In this document: positions 20,079 to 29,000 of the stretch, one piece after another | Numbering within the stretch: position 1 is the first letter of the stretch | Layout of the letters: every line of letters starts with the position of its first letter | Assembly: GCA_905480225.1 (NCBI GenBank) | Contig: CAJQPO010000020.1 | Location: 20,722-84,721 of the forward strand | Direction: 5' to 3' | Length of the DNA: 64,000 nt | Origin: an uncultured Flavobacteriales bacterium | Lineage (GTDB): Bacteria; Bacteroidota; Bacteroidia; Flavobacteriales_D; Parvicellaceae | Made by a program: the position numbers and the translations under genes | Notes under the pieces: generated by a model | Databases searched by the model: none | What the model was told of the DNA's origin: nothing | The model's input: only the letters and a program-made list of their open reading frames with translations

Positions 20079-23000
20079 ATGGTTTTATTTTTAGTAGCAA
20101 TTAAGGAATACAGGATTGGGATAATGTAAAGGGTTAAAAAGGTAGCCATGAAAGTACCACCAATTACAGCTATTGCTAAAGGAACGTTTGCTTCAGTACC
20201 TGGGCTTGTAGCTAAAGCTGTGGGCAATAAACCAAATATAGTTGTTGCCGCGGTCATCAATACGGGTCTGAATCTGTCCGATGCTCCGTTGACAATTGCG
20301 TCTTTCTTTGCTACACCTTTTTTCAGTAGAGAATTAATTCTGTCCATTAATATGTTTCCATAAGAAACAGCAATGCCAACCATCATTATAATTCCCATGA
20401 TTGATTGAATATTTAAATTTGTATTTGTTAACCACATTAGTAAAGCCACTCCAATAATTCCAAGCGGAAAAGTTGCAATAATAATTAGTGGTTGCCGGAA
20501 TGATCGAAATAAGGGCATAATAATTAAGAAAGCAAGAATAATAGCTAATCCCAGTCCTAATCCCAGATCGCCAAATGAACTTTTCATTGTAGCAATTTCA
20601 CCTTGAAAATGAACTTCATACCCTTTAGGTAAATCCATTGCATCAATGCGTCTTTGAATTTCATCTGAAACTGCACCAATATCAGTGCCCTCAACATTGG
20701 TATAAACATTAAATTCTCGCTGAAGGTTGTAGTGATTGATCTCAACAGGATTAGTTGACTCACTAATTTTAGAAAAATTTCGGAACGGTACAGGTTTATC
20801 ATGTGTACTACTTGTCACATTCACATTTTCCAGAATGTGTTCGTCGTTGATTAAAAATTCTGGATAAGTAACACCAACGTAATAATGATTGCCATTACGT
20901 TCATCAATCCAAAAAGCTTTGTCAAAAGTAGCCGATGAATTAAGTGCAGATACCATGTTCTTTATTGCATCTACTGGTTTCACGCCTAATTCTGCTGCTT
21001 TAATTCTATCAATATCAATGTCTTTGGTTGGCTGATCGATACGCTGCAAAATCCTTACGTCCTTTGTTGAAGAAATTTGACTAATCGTATCTTTTAATCG
21101 CTCTGCAATTTGCCTGAGCACTTTTAAATCGTTACCAATTATTTGTACATCAACGGGTGCGGATTTCCCCTCATTTAAGGCGGCGGTTATTAATCCACCT
21201 GTATTAAAACTTATTTCAACGCCAGGGAATTCTGTGTGCATTCTTTTACGCAATTGACTTGCGTATTGAAATGTACTCACCTTATGATTTTCATTTAGCT
21301 GAACGCCTATAAATGCATCTTGCGTACCGGAATTTGGTGTGTAAGCTGCGGGTAAATCGTAGAATATTCCAATGTTGGCGATTAATTGTTGTAAATCGGC
21401 TCCTAATTCTTCCCTAATCAGGATTTCCATCTTGTTAATGGTCTGCTCTGTAGTTTTAAGTGGTGTTCCTGACTCTAATCGGACTTGTATTTCCATTTGG
21501 CCCACATCAGATTGAGGAAATAATTCATAGCCTAACTTATTTTTCATAATGAACAAGGAAAAAACAAATAAGCCAATAACACCGATCAAGACAATCCACC
21601 TAAGCTGTAGTGCCTTTAAAAGGGACTTTTCATATAACTTTCTGAGCCAATCAATCAATCGTTGAAAAATACCTGCCCGTTTTTTTGACGTATTTGCAGA
21701 ACGTTTGTTCCGAAATAGATAGGCGGCTGCAAGCGGCACAAGTGTTAGGGAAAAAATATAAGATCCTATCATCGATCCTGCTACCGTTATTGCGAGTGGT
21801 GAAAACATGAACTTGGCCATTCCGGTTAAGAATACCACGGGTACAAAAACGGCAATGATTACCAAGCTGGATGCGAGAACTGGTTTCGAAACTTCTAGCG
21901 TTGCATCTAATGCAGCTTGCCAAGATGATTTACTCATCTTAAGGTGCCTATCGATGTTCTCAATAACGACAATGGAATTGTCAACCAAAAGTCCAAGAAC
22001 AAGTGCGATACCACCTAAAGTAATGCTGTTAATAGCTTGTCCTGTAATGGCAAGCACAATAAAGGCAAAAAGTACAGCTAATGGCAGGCTAATGCATACA
22101 ACAAGGGCTGATCGAAAATTGCCAAGGAATAGAATAAGTACAAGAATTACTAAGATTAAGCCTCCAATCCCCGCATTTGCCAGGCCTGATATTGCATTTC
22201 TAACATAGGAGCTTTGATCAAAAATAACATTCAATTGAACATCATCTGGCATTCTAATTTTCAATCCTGGTATAGCTGCTTTCACTGCTTCTACGGATTC
22301 GATGGTATTGGCTCCAGGTCGTTTAAATATGGGTAGATAAACTTGTTCTTTGCCATCGACCCTGGCAATATTGGTTTGAATCATACTTGCATCATCGGCA
22401 TATCCAATGTCTTTAATATAAATGGGATTGCCGTCTTTATAGGTTACAACAATGTCATTGAAATCTGCTACATCGATAATCATTCCTTTAGCATCAATGC
22501 CATAATTGAGCAATCCAATTTCTGCAATCCCCGATGGAATCAGGGTTGTATTTTCCTGAATCGCTTTGTTGACTTCAGTTTGGGAAATATTGAGTGCTTC
22601 CAATTTTGCAGGATCAACATAAATATGTATTCTTCTTTTGGAACCTCCATAAGCAGCTGGAGCTACAATTCCAGGAACACCGCTAAGCATTTGCCGTAGA
22701 TTGTAATAGGCAATATCATACAACTCTTTTCCGCTTTTCTCTTTGCTACTTACCGTTAAGAGCATTAAAGGTTTGCTGGCTGTAGGGTCAAAAGGTTGTA
22801 CCATTGGCGGTAAAGTACCTGGCGGTTGATAATACATATCGCTCATTGCATAGGCGGATGTGTTCGCCATAGCTTCAGCAGGGTCTATTTCGGGACCGTA
22901 AAAATTGGTAACGAGACTTACCCCCATCAGACTTTTTGATCGTTGCTTTTCGATGCCGGGTGATTGGCCAGTCCATCTTTCCATTCTACTGGTGATGTCT

Positions 23001-23176
23001 TTTTCAACAACCTCAGCAGGCATGCCCGGGTACAATGTTAATATTTGCATAGACGTTTTGTCCGATTGCGGCAAAATATCAACCGCCATTCTAGGAATTA
23101 AAACAGCAGATAATACAATAACAAGGATAGCCAGTACAATAATTATGTATAGATTCTTGAAGGCTAGTTTGGTCAT
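20075..23176 (-). CDS. RND-superfamily efflux pump permease
   Basis: 1033 residues, an AcrB-type proton-driven pump. TM1 is at the N-terminus, followed by a large porter loop (PGMPAEVVEKDITSRMERW; SGVPGIVAPAAYGG), then TM2-6, a second porter loop and TM8-12. The relay segment of TM4 reads LGLLVDNSIVVIEN, keeping one Asp and replacing the second AcrB Asp (D408) with Asn, a variation seen in other RND families. Near the end, FGLLPTALATSPGTEANVPLA is the conserved TM11-12 block. It is first in the leftward operon. The 225 bases between it and the FKBP gene must hold its promoter, but I find no exact TAnnTTTG on this strand. Substrate unknown. Confidence 0.95.
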   Translation of the reverse strand: MTKLAFKNLYIIIVLAILVIVLSAVLIPRMAVDILPQSDKTSMQILTLYPGMPAEVVEKDITSRMERWTGQSPGIEKQRSKSLMGVSLVTNFYGPEIDPAEAMANTSAYAMSDMYYQPPGTLPPMVQPFDPTASKPLMLLTVSSKEKSGKELYDIAYYNLRQMLSGVPGIVAPAAYGGSKRRIHIYVDPAKLEALNISQTEVNKAIQENTTLIPSGIAEIGLLNYGIDAKGMIIDVADFNDIVVTYKDGNPIYIKDIGYADDASMIQTNIARVDGKEQVYLPIFKRPGANTIESVEAVKAAIPGLKIRMPDDVQLNVIFDQSSYVRNAISGLANAGIGGLILVILVLILFLGNFRSALVVCISLPLAVLFAFIVLAITGQAINSITLGGIALVLGLLVDNSIVVIENIDRHLKMSKSSWQAALDATLEVSKPVLASSLVIIAVFVPVVFLTGMAKFMFSPLAITVAGSMIGSYIFSLTLVPLAAAYLFRNKRSANTSKKRAGIFQRLIDWLRKLYEKSLLKALQLRWIVLIGVIGLFVFSLFIMKNKLGYELFPQSDVGQMEIQVRLESGTPLKTTEQTINKMEILIREELGADLQQLIANIGIFYDLPAAYTPNSGTQDAFIGVQLNENHKVSTFQYASQLRKRMHTEFPGVEISFNTGGLITAALNEGKSAPVDVQIIGNDLKVLRQIAERLKDTISQISSTKDVRILQRIDQPTKDIDIDRIKAAELGVKPVDAIKNMVSALNSSATFDKAFWIDERNGNHYYVGVTYPEFLINDEHILENVNVTSSTHDKPVPFRNFSKISESTNPVEINHYNLQREFNVYTNVEGTDIGAVSDEIQRRIDAMDLPKGYEVHFQGEIATMKSSFGDLGLGLGLAIILAFLIIMPLFRSFRQPLIIIATFPLGIIGVALLMWLTNTNLNIQSIMGIIMMVGIAVSYGNILMDRINSLLKKGVAKKDAIVNGASDRFRPVLMTAATTIFGLLPTALATSPGTEANVPLAIAVIGGTFMATFLTLYIIPILYSLIATKNKTI

Positions 23177-23373
23177 GAAAGGGTACTTAAGTGTTTATAA
23201 GAAAAGAGATCAGCTTTTAAATTGTCGTTTTCAACAACTCTTATTGATTTAAAACACAACTAAATAATTTGTTTTGAACTTGGGCTTTAATTGATATTGG
23301 TAATAAATGTACACTTTTGGTTGGGCATAGCAATATTCTTATGATTTAATCCGCGCATTCACCATGATAATAA

Positions 23374-23381
23374 TATATTTG
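23374..23381 (+). promoter_or_regulatory. Probable promoter -7 box for the FKBP cluster
   Basis: TATATTTG is an exact TAnnTTTG match 20 bases before the ATG at 23402, giving an A-rich leader of about 14 bases. No exact TTG is seen at the expected -33 spacing. The rest of the 225-base divergent region (23177-23401) shows no gene or structured RNA that I can support. Confidence 0.45.
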
Positions 23382-23401
23382 CAGGCAGATAAAAAAACAA
23401 A

Positions 23402-24103
23402 ATGAAATTACTAGGAACTTATATTGCGATTTTGTGCACAACTGTTATGGTTGGATCATGTGATGCTCAGAAAGATGCAGTAAATAACAACGATAATATG
23501 GAGTTAAAAACAGAATTGGATTCAGTAAGCTATGGAATAGGTGTTAATATTGGCAAAAGTCTTGCTAGTCAAGGAATGGAGGCGCTTAATACAGACGCGA
23601 TTGCTCAGGCAATGAGTGATGTGCTAGGAGGATCTGAACTTAAAATGACCGAAGAAGAGTGCATGCAAATAGTGACGGGCTATATGCAAGCTGCTGAGGC
23701 TCAAAAATCACAAGGAGTGATTGAAGAAGGAAAAAAGTTTTTGGAAGAAAACGGAAAACGAAGCTCAGTAGTTACATTATCTAGCGGTTTGCAATATGAA
23801 ATTATGACTGAGGGTAATGGACCGAAACCGGTGGCAACTGATAAAGTAAAAACACATTACCATGGAACTCTATTAAATGGAGATGTTTTTGATAGTTCTG
23901 TAGACCGAGGTGAACCCATTTCTTTTCCAGTTAATGGAGTAATCAAAGGATGGACCGAAGCATTACAATTAATGCCTGTTGGTTCAAAATGGAAATTGTT
24001 TATTCCTTACGACCTTGCATACGGAGAGCGGGGAGCTGGTGCGCAAATTGGCCCATTTTCCACTTTAATATTTGAAGTAGAATTAATTGATATTGAAAAA
24101 TAA
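23402..24103 (+). CDS. FKBP-type peptidyl-prolyl isomerase lipoprotein, Mip/FkpA-like (copy 1)
   Basis: 233 residues. A signal ending MVGSCDAQ has a VGSC lipobox. Residues about 35-120 are the helical FKBP_N dimerisation domain (LDSVSYGIGVNIGKSLASQG), and about 125-233 are the FKBP catalytic domain. Conserved active-site blocks are VKTHYHGTLLNG, VFDSSVDRG, GVIKGWTEALQLMPVG and LAYGERGAGAQI. It is a periplasm-facing folding catalyst. It is the first of three tandem paralogues; its catalytic domain is almost identical to that of copy 2, which begins 6 bases downstream. Confidence 0.95.
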   Translation: MKLLGTYIAILCTTVMVGSCDAQKDAVNNNDNMELKTELDSVSYGIGVNIGKSLASQGMEALNTDAIAQAMSDVLGGSELKMTEEECMQIVTGYMQAAEAQKSQGVIEEGKKFLEENGKRSSVVTLSSGLQYEIMTEGNGPKPVATDKVKTHYHGTLLNGDVFDSSVDRGEPISFPVNGVIKGWTEALQLMPVGSKWKLFIPYDLAYGERGAGAQIGPFSTLIFEVELIDIEK

Positions 24104-24109
24104 AATAGC

Positions 24110-24586
24110 ATGAAGTATTTATTATTGTTGACTATACTTAGTGCAGGCCTAATTTCTTTTAGCCAAGAAAAATCGGCGGCACCAAAAAAAGAAAAGTCTG
24201 AACTACAGTCAGGTAAAGATTTTTTTGCAGAAAATTCCAAACGGAAGGATGTCGTTACGTTGGCAAGTGGTTTGCAATATGAAATAATGACTGAAGGTAA
24301 TGGACCAAAACCGGGCCCAACTGATAAGGTGAAGACGCATTATCATGGGACCCTGCTTAACGGGACTGTTTTTGATAGTTCTGTGGAAAGAGGTGCACCG
24401 CTTTCTTTTCCAGTAAATCGTGTAATAAAAGGATGGACAGAAGCACTCCAATTAATGCCTGTTGGCTCGAAATGGAAATTATATATTCCTAGTCATCTAG
24501 CATATGGAGAGCGTGGTGCAGGAGCGAAAATTAAACCAAATGCTGCTTTAATATTTGAAGTAGAATTATTAGATATTGAAAAATAA
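24110..24586 (+). CDS. FKBP-type isomerase, short exported form without dimerisation domain (copy 2)
   Basis: 158 residues. The signal peptide MKYLLLLTILSAGLISFSQ has a signal peptidase I-type site and no lipobox, so the product should be soluble in the periplasm or secreted. The mature protein goes almost directly into the FKBP domain with the same blocks as copy 1 (VKTHYHGTLLNG, RVIKGWTEALQLMPVG, LAYGERGAGAKI). It lacks the FKBP_N domain present in both neighbours. The linker retains the ENSKRKDVVTLASGLQ junction of the longer copies, which points to origin by duplication and loss of the N-terminal domain. Confidence 0.94.
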   Translation: MKYLLLLTILSAGLISFSQEKSAAPKKEKSELQSGKDFFAENSKRKDVVTLASGLQYEIMTEGNGPKPGPTDKVKTHYHGTLLNGTVFDSSVERGAPLSFPVNRVIKGWTEALQLMPVGSKWKLYIPSHLAYGERGAGAKIKPNAALIFEVELLDIEK

Positions 24587-24587
24587 T

Positions 24588-25295
24588 ATGAAACATGCAT
24601 TTTATATAGTGTTGGCAATACCTTTTGTCATTTTATCTTGCTCTGAATCAATCGAAAAAGTTGAAACTGAAATCGATTTGAGTTCAGATAACGCGAAGAT
24701 ATCTTATGCTCTGGGTGCTCAGCAGGTAGAGGGGCTTATACAGCAGCAAATGATGAAATATTTTGATATAGACGCTTTTACCATGGGCTTGAACGATTCC
24801 TACAATGGAGATAGTTTAGCTGTTTCTATGGAAGAAGCATTTGCTATTCTACAGAAGTCAGCACTAGAACCGTTTTTACCTAATAAAGAAGCAGGAGAAA
24901 AGTTCTTAGCTGAAAATGCACTAAGGGAAGGTGTTATTACACTTCCTAGTGGTTTGCAATATGAAGTTTTAACCGAAGGAACGGGTGAAAAACCGGGTCT
25001 TTTAGATCAGTTTACAGCCCATTATACAGGAACTTTGATAGATGGCACGAAATTCGACAGTTCCTATGATCATCCTGAAGGAGAGCCCTTGAAATACGGA
25101 GTAAATCAGGTGGTTCCAGGTTGGACTGAGGCCTTACAATTGATGGCAGTTGGATCCAAATGGAAAATATATTTGCCCTATCAATTAGCATATGGTGAAA
25201 GAGGAACTCAGGGAGGTCCCATTGAACCTTATGCAGCACTTATTTTTGAAATGGAGCTGTTAGGAGTTGAAAAATCGGCGGCAAGCCCGCAATAA
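24588..25295 (+). CDS. FKBP-type isomerase lipoprotein (copy 3)
   Basis: 235 residues from the ATG at 24588, which follows the copy 2 stop by one base; an upstream in-frame TTG lies inside copy 2 and is unlikely. The signal ends VILSCSES, a probable lipobox. An FKBP_N-type helical domain (DNAKISYALGAQQVEGLI) is followed by a more divergent FKBP domain: FTAHYTGTLIDGTKFDSSYD, QVVPGWTEALQLMAVG and LAYGERGTQGGPI. It has drifted further from copies 1 and 2 than they have from each other. It is convergent with the amidase gene. Confidence 0.94.
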   Translation: MKHAFYIVLAIPFVILSCSESIEKVETEIDLSSDNAKISYALGAQQVEGLIQQQMMKYFDIDAFTMGLNDSYNGDSLAVSMEEAFAILQKSALEPFLPNKEAGEKFLAENALREGVITLPSGLQYEVLTEGTGEKPGLLDQFTAHYTGTLIDGTKFDSSYDHPEGEPLKYGVNQVVPGWTEALQLMAVGSKWKIYLPYQLAYGERGTQGGPIEPYAALIFEMELLGVEKSAASPQ

Positions 25296-25329
25296 ATCAC
25301 GCTGTTTTCTGAGCGCATTTTAGGAAAGC

Positions 25330-25343
25330 ATTTACCGGTAAAT
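25330..25343. repeat. Perfect 14-bp palindrome at the amidase 3' end
   Basis: ATTTACCGGTAAAT is perfectly self-complementary and overlaps the amidase stop codon (complement of 25332-25334), between the convergent FKBP and amidase genes. With no loop and no T-tract it is not a good terminator; a protein-binding dyad or chance are the alternatives. Confidence 0.3.
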
Positions 25344-28289
25344 TATTCGTTTACTCACCTGTCCTGAACTACATGAAAAAGAGAATACGTATTGGCCTTT
25401 TGCTAAATTAATTTCTTTGAAATTTAGCAGTATTTGGTTGTTGCCAGTTTTTAATTTCATGTATTCTTGGTAGGTTATGGCACCTTTTGAGTCAAATATT
25501 CGATATAGGATTATTTCAGATGTTGGGCTATTAACCACTATCGTCATTTCACCGGAGGTCGGATTGGGGGCCAGCACGTAATCGAATTCTATTGGCTTTT
25601 CCACCAATCCTAAAGGATTAAAGACATGTACAATAACCGTATCGGAGTTTTCTCCACATGAAGCGCTGTAAGCCGTAAGAACGACCGAATATTGATCCGC
25701 AATAGTATAGGTGTGCCACGGATTGCTATCAGAAGATGAGTAACCGTCTCCAAAATCCCAATAATAGGAAGACGCATGAACAGAAGTATTGGTTAAAGTT
25801 AGCGTAGCTGCAGGCAGGAATAGTGAGTCAGAACTCTCAATAAAGTCTGCTTCAGGTCTTGGGACAATAATAAAATGGATATTCTGAATTGTTGTGTCGC
25901 TTCCTCCAGGACCATTGGCAATTAATTGAATTTGATAGATGCCACTGGAGTCCAATGTAATCCAAGGATTCACAGCTGAACTGCTGATAGGGTTTGCCTC
26001 AGGCATTGTCCATTCAAAACTGGTAGCATCTATCGAATTATTAACCAGTTGTACACTGTCATCAGCACAAATTGTCGAAGAAGATATAGAGAAAGAAGCT
26101 GTTGGTTCTGTTGGGCCTGGCAGAGAACATGTCCAGATTGCTTCCCAACCACTGGCTGTTGTTCTAGAATCAGAAGTGAAACGAAAAGTAAGGTCATTTC
26201 CCGTTGATGTGAATGCGCCAGGGCTTACAATACCACTAAAAGGGCTTCCGGGAATTTGTGGAGAAATTATTGAAGGTCCATCATAGATATATAAATAATC
26301 GTAATTATTTTCTATGTTAAAAGAATTGAAATCGATTGATATTGGACCGCTGGTATTAAGGGTACAAGTGTAGTCTTCATTATCAATATATACGCCAATA
26401 GGACCTCCTGAATCACGAAATATCCCATTACATTCTTGAATGATGAAAGTTCCTGTTGCAGCGGGAGTTGTGAACATCTTTCCTGCAAAACTAGACGTGT
26501 CAGATCCGCAAATCGAAGCAACTCCCCAATAGTATTCACTATTCGACGATAATCCGGTTAAAGAATAGGATAGGGCAGTAATAGTTTCGTAAGTCCATGG
26601 GGTATAGGTGTGATCTCTGTATCTAAGTAGGTAGGTCCCCGCCGTCCCGTTCCAATTTAATTCTGCTGACATGGGAGAAATTGAATTTTCAATCAATGTG
26701 GTGGGCACAGGACAAGAAAGTGGCGTGTAGGAAGCTGAATAAGTAGCAGACCAACCCGGATTGGTTGTAGCACAATCTGATCGGAATTCCATTAATAAAG
26801 AGCCGCTCTCGGCGATGAATGTTCCTGGAGTTGTAGCTCCTGTAAAAACACCAATTAAATCATCGTGGACGCTTTTACCATCGTATAAATAAAGATAATC
26901 CCAGTTTAGTTCAATATCAAATTGACTGAAGGCTATTGAAATTGATTTTGCACCGGGTGGTTCAATTAGCCAAAATAATCGCTCATCATCATTGTAATTA
27001 CTTCCTGCGCCACCAGAGTCATATAAGTCTCCTGTTGCTGAGGTTACAGAGGTTGCAACCGGTGTCGAGCTATCATTCAATAAACGATAAAAATAACTCC
27101 AGTCCCAATTAAGTCCTGGATCTCTGTGTGTGGTATTATTAAAATGTTGGTGGCCTTTTAATTTTGTGCAAGAACCAAGCACATTGATATTATATTCGGG
27201 AGGACCTTTGTGCGCCCGCAGTGGATCAATGTTGTAATTGTTCATTGCATTTAAACAAACATTGCTGGAAGCTTGATACATAGATTCAGTATACCAACCT
27301 TCGTAATCTGCCTTGCCTTCATGTTCCAATCCGATTGTATATGGATTTTCCGTTCCAACATGCCAAGCCTTATCCGATTCGCAAACCATCTGAGTAACTT
27401 GACCATCGATAGAACGCAAGCAATAATGTGCGCTGACATTAGCCATAGGGTTTTGAAACCAAGCTATTGCGCCTGCATAGGTTCCTTCAATGTCATGAAT
27501 GGTAATTGCTGATATGCTCGTTCCACCTCTTGTGGAAAAGTTCGTGGCATCGGCAGCTACCCAAATAGAACCAGGAAAGTCTGCACATGGCCCAGGCATC
27601 TTAGTGTACTTGTCGCCTGAATTGCTTTTAATTTCTTCCCTATTAATAGAGATAAAATTACTTGAAAGCACTTTGTAATTTTCCTCGCCAAAGATCCTGG
27701 ATAGGTCCAGCATATGGTCAGGGAATTGAAATTCTTCTTGAAATTCTGGCTGATTTAAAAACCAAAGCATCACATAAATCTGACTATTAAGTGCAAAATC
27801 CTGTTGAATCGTATTTTGAGGTAACTCACTCAAAGCTTTCAGCACATCAACATGCCTATTCCAGTCCGATTGGGTTGTTTTCGTAAGAAGCTTGGAATAG
27901 GCCTTGGCATAACCCAAAATTGAACTTTCAGGTTTTTCTTTTAGTTCTTTTTTGCTGAAGCCAGATAAGACTGAAACATAAGTTAAGTTATTTTTAAAAA
28001 ATCCCTTGCCGTTTTCAGTAAGCCCCATAACACCGTGTGTTTCAGGAATTCCTATACAACTTGTTTGTGTTGTTTCAATGGATTGATGGTGCTGAATACG
28101 TGTATAGCTAAATGCGATGGCTTCTAAAATTCCCTTAGGGATATCGGGTTGCTGAAGGTATGCGTTATGAAAATAAGCATCGTATTGATGAATCTCTGGG
28201 TGTAGAAGCTTAGAATTGAATGAGTATGCGGGAAAGTTTAGGAGCGCAAAAAATACGAGAATAATTTCCTTTATTGAGTACCGTCTCAT
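25332..28289 (-). CDS. T9SS-secreted multidomain N-acetylmuramoyl-L-alanine amidase
   Basis: 985 residues. Order: signal peptide (1-23); a helical lysozyme/transglycosylase-like region (about 40-140; IPKGILEAIAFSYTRI, HGVMGLTENGKGFF) lacking the usual catalytic Glu; an Amidase_2 domain (about 255-415; TIHDIEG, HYCLRSIDGQVTQMV, AHKGPPEYN, KGHQHFNN, THRDPGLNWDW) with the Zn-binding His; CUB (about 420-520); fibronectin III (about 524-610); CUB (about 620-725); two PKD modules (about 730-905; YYWDFGDGYSS); and a T9SS type A C-terminal signal (about 902-985, from YVLAPNPTSGEM). The amidase cuts the MurNAc-L-Ala bond in peptidoglycan. Export through T9SS suggests it acts outside the cell, on neighbours or prey, or is surface-bound. 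It is convergent with the FKBP cluster. Confidence 0.9.
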   Translation of the reverse strand: MRRYSIKEIILVFFALLNFPAYSFNSKLLHPEIHQYDAYFHNAYLQQPDIPKGILEAIAFSYTRIQHHQSIETTQTSCIGIPETHGVMGLTENGKGFFKNNLTYVSVLSGFSKKELKEKPESSILGYAKAYSKLLTKTTQSDWNRHVDVLKALSELPQNTIQQDFALNSQIYVMLWFLNQPEFQEEFQFPDHMLDLSRIFGEENYKVLSSNFISINREEIKSNSGDKYTKMPGPCADFPGSIWVAADATNFSTRGGTSISAITIHDIEGTYAGAIAWFQNPMANVSAHYCLRSIDGQVTQMVCESDKAWHVGTENPYTIGLEHEGKADYEGWYTESMYQASSNVCLNAMNNYNIDPLRAHKGPPEYNINVLGSCTKLKGHQHFNNTTHRDPGLNWDWSYFYRLLNDSSTPVATSVTSATGDLYDSGGAGSNYNDDERLFWLIEPPGAKSISIAFSQFDIELNWDYLYLYDGKSVHDDLIGVFTGATTPGTFIAESGSLLMEFRSDCATTNPGWSATYSASYTPLSCPVPTTLIENSISPMSAELNWNGTAGTYLLRYRDHTYTPWTYETITALSYSLTGLSSNSEYYWGVASICGSDTSSFAGKMFTTPAATGTFIIQECNGIFRDSGGPIGVYIDNEDYTCTLNTSGPISIDFNSFNIENNYDYLYIYDGPSIISPQIPGSPFSGIVSPGAFTSTGNDLTFRFTSDSRTTASGWEAIWTCSLPGPTEPTASFSISSSTICADDSVQLVNNSIDATSFEWTMPEANPISSSAVNPWITLDSSGIYQIQLIANGPGGSDTTIQNIHFIIVPRPEADFIESSDSLFLPAATLTLTNTSVHASSYYWDFGDGYSSSDSNPWHTYTIADQYSVVLTAYSASCGENSDTVIVHVFNPLGLVEKPIEFDYVLAPNPTSGEMTIVVNSPTSEIILYRIFDSKGAITYQEYMKLKTGNNQILLNFKEINLAKGQYVFSFSCSSGQVSKRIIYR

Positions 28290-28348
28290 GTGTTAAAAGT
28301 AGTTAGTTAACTAAAATACACAAAGCACTCGTAATTATTATGAAAAAG

Positions 28349-28927
28349 TTAATTCCCTATGCCTAAAATTAATCCGCCACGAATAATGATGGGTAAATTT
28401 GAAGGGCCAAATAAATATTCGCTTCGGTACGGAGAATCTCTATTGTTGATGGCATCATAGAGTACAAGAATCTGGAAATAAGTATTACCTACACCTTGTC
28501 GATAACCTCCACCTAACAATCCAACAGGAATCCACCTCCGCGTTAAAGTGGTTGATAAAAATGGCCTTACTTCAGCATTCATTGTTTCCAATTCAGCGTG
28601 AGCAATAAAAGAGTCTCCAATAAGATATCGGGCAAATATACTGCCTCCAAACATAGAATTACTGTATTCCCAATTGTACTCCGGATAACGTTCTCTGTAG
28701 TAGATGTATTTTAAGCTAACTCCAGCAGACAATTGTTCGTCTATCATATAACCTAATATGGGATTGACGTTAATAAAAGTTAGATTACCTAAACTTAAGC
28801 CAAGGTCGCCACCAGTGTATAACCTATCCTTGAAAGGAGAATTACTTAATGAATTCGAGTTGTCTGTTTTTTGCCCAAATGATTGGATGCAAAAACAAAG
28901 TACTAAAAGAGTGCATATCCATTTCAT
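28349..28927 (-). CDS. Hypothetical small outer-membrane barrel protein
   Basis: 192 residues from the ATG at 28927 (an ATG at 28933 is equally possible); longer in-frame starts reach into the E1 gene and are unlikely. The signal peptide is MKWICTLLVLCFCIQSFGQ. The mature part looks like an 8-stranded barrel: GGDLGLSLGNLTFINVNPI, YMIDEQLSAGVSLKYIYY, FARYLIGDSFIAHAEL and LGGGYRQGVGNTYFQILVLYD. No named family is recognised; it resembles the many OmpX-like or DUF-type barrels of Flavobacteriales. It lies 73 bases after the E1 gene and may share its transcript. Confidence 0.6.
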   Translation of the reverse strand: MKWICTLLVLCFCIQSFGQKTDNSNSLSNSPFKDRLYTGGDLGLSLGNLTFINVNPILGYMIDEQLSAGVSLKYIYYRERYPEYNWEYSNSMFGGSIFARYLIGDSFIAHAELETMNAEVRPFLSTTLTRRWIPVGLLGGGYRQGVGNTYFQILVLYDAINNRDSPYRSEYLFGPSNLPIIIRGGLILGIGN

Positions 28928-29000
28928 AAACATAAATTTACGATAATCTTCCAAATAATCTCTTACTGCAACGCAATCAAAGGTAATCATACCACTCAGC

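Noticed and set aside
20075..23176. Reading the TM4 Asp-to-Asn change as a dead pump
   Set aside because: DN in place of DD occurs in other RND families and the operon is intact, so loss of function is not supported.
24576..24587. TTG start for FKBP copy 3
   Set aside because: It lies inside the last codons of copy 2; the ATG at 24588 follows directly and opens a normal lipoprotein signal.
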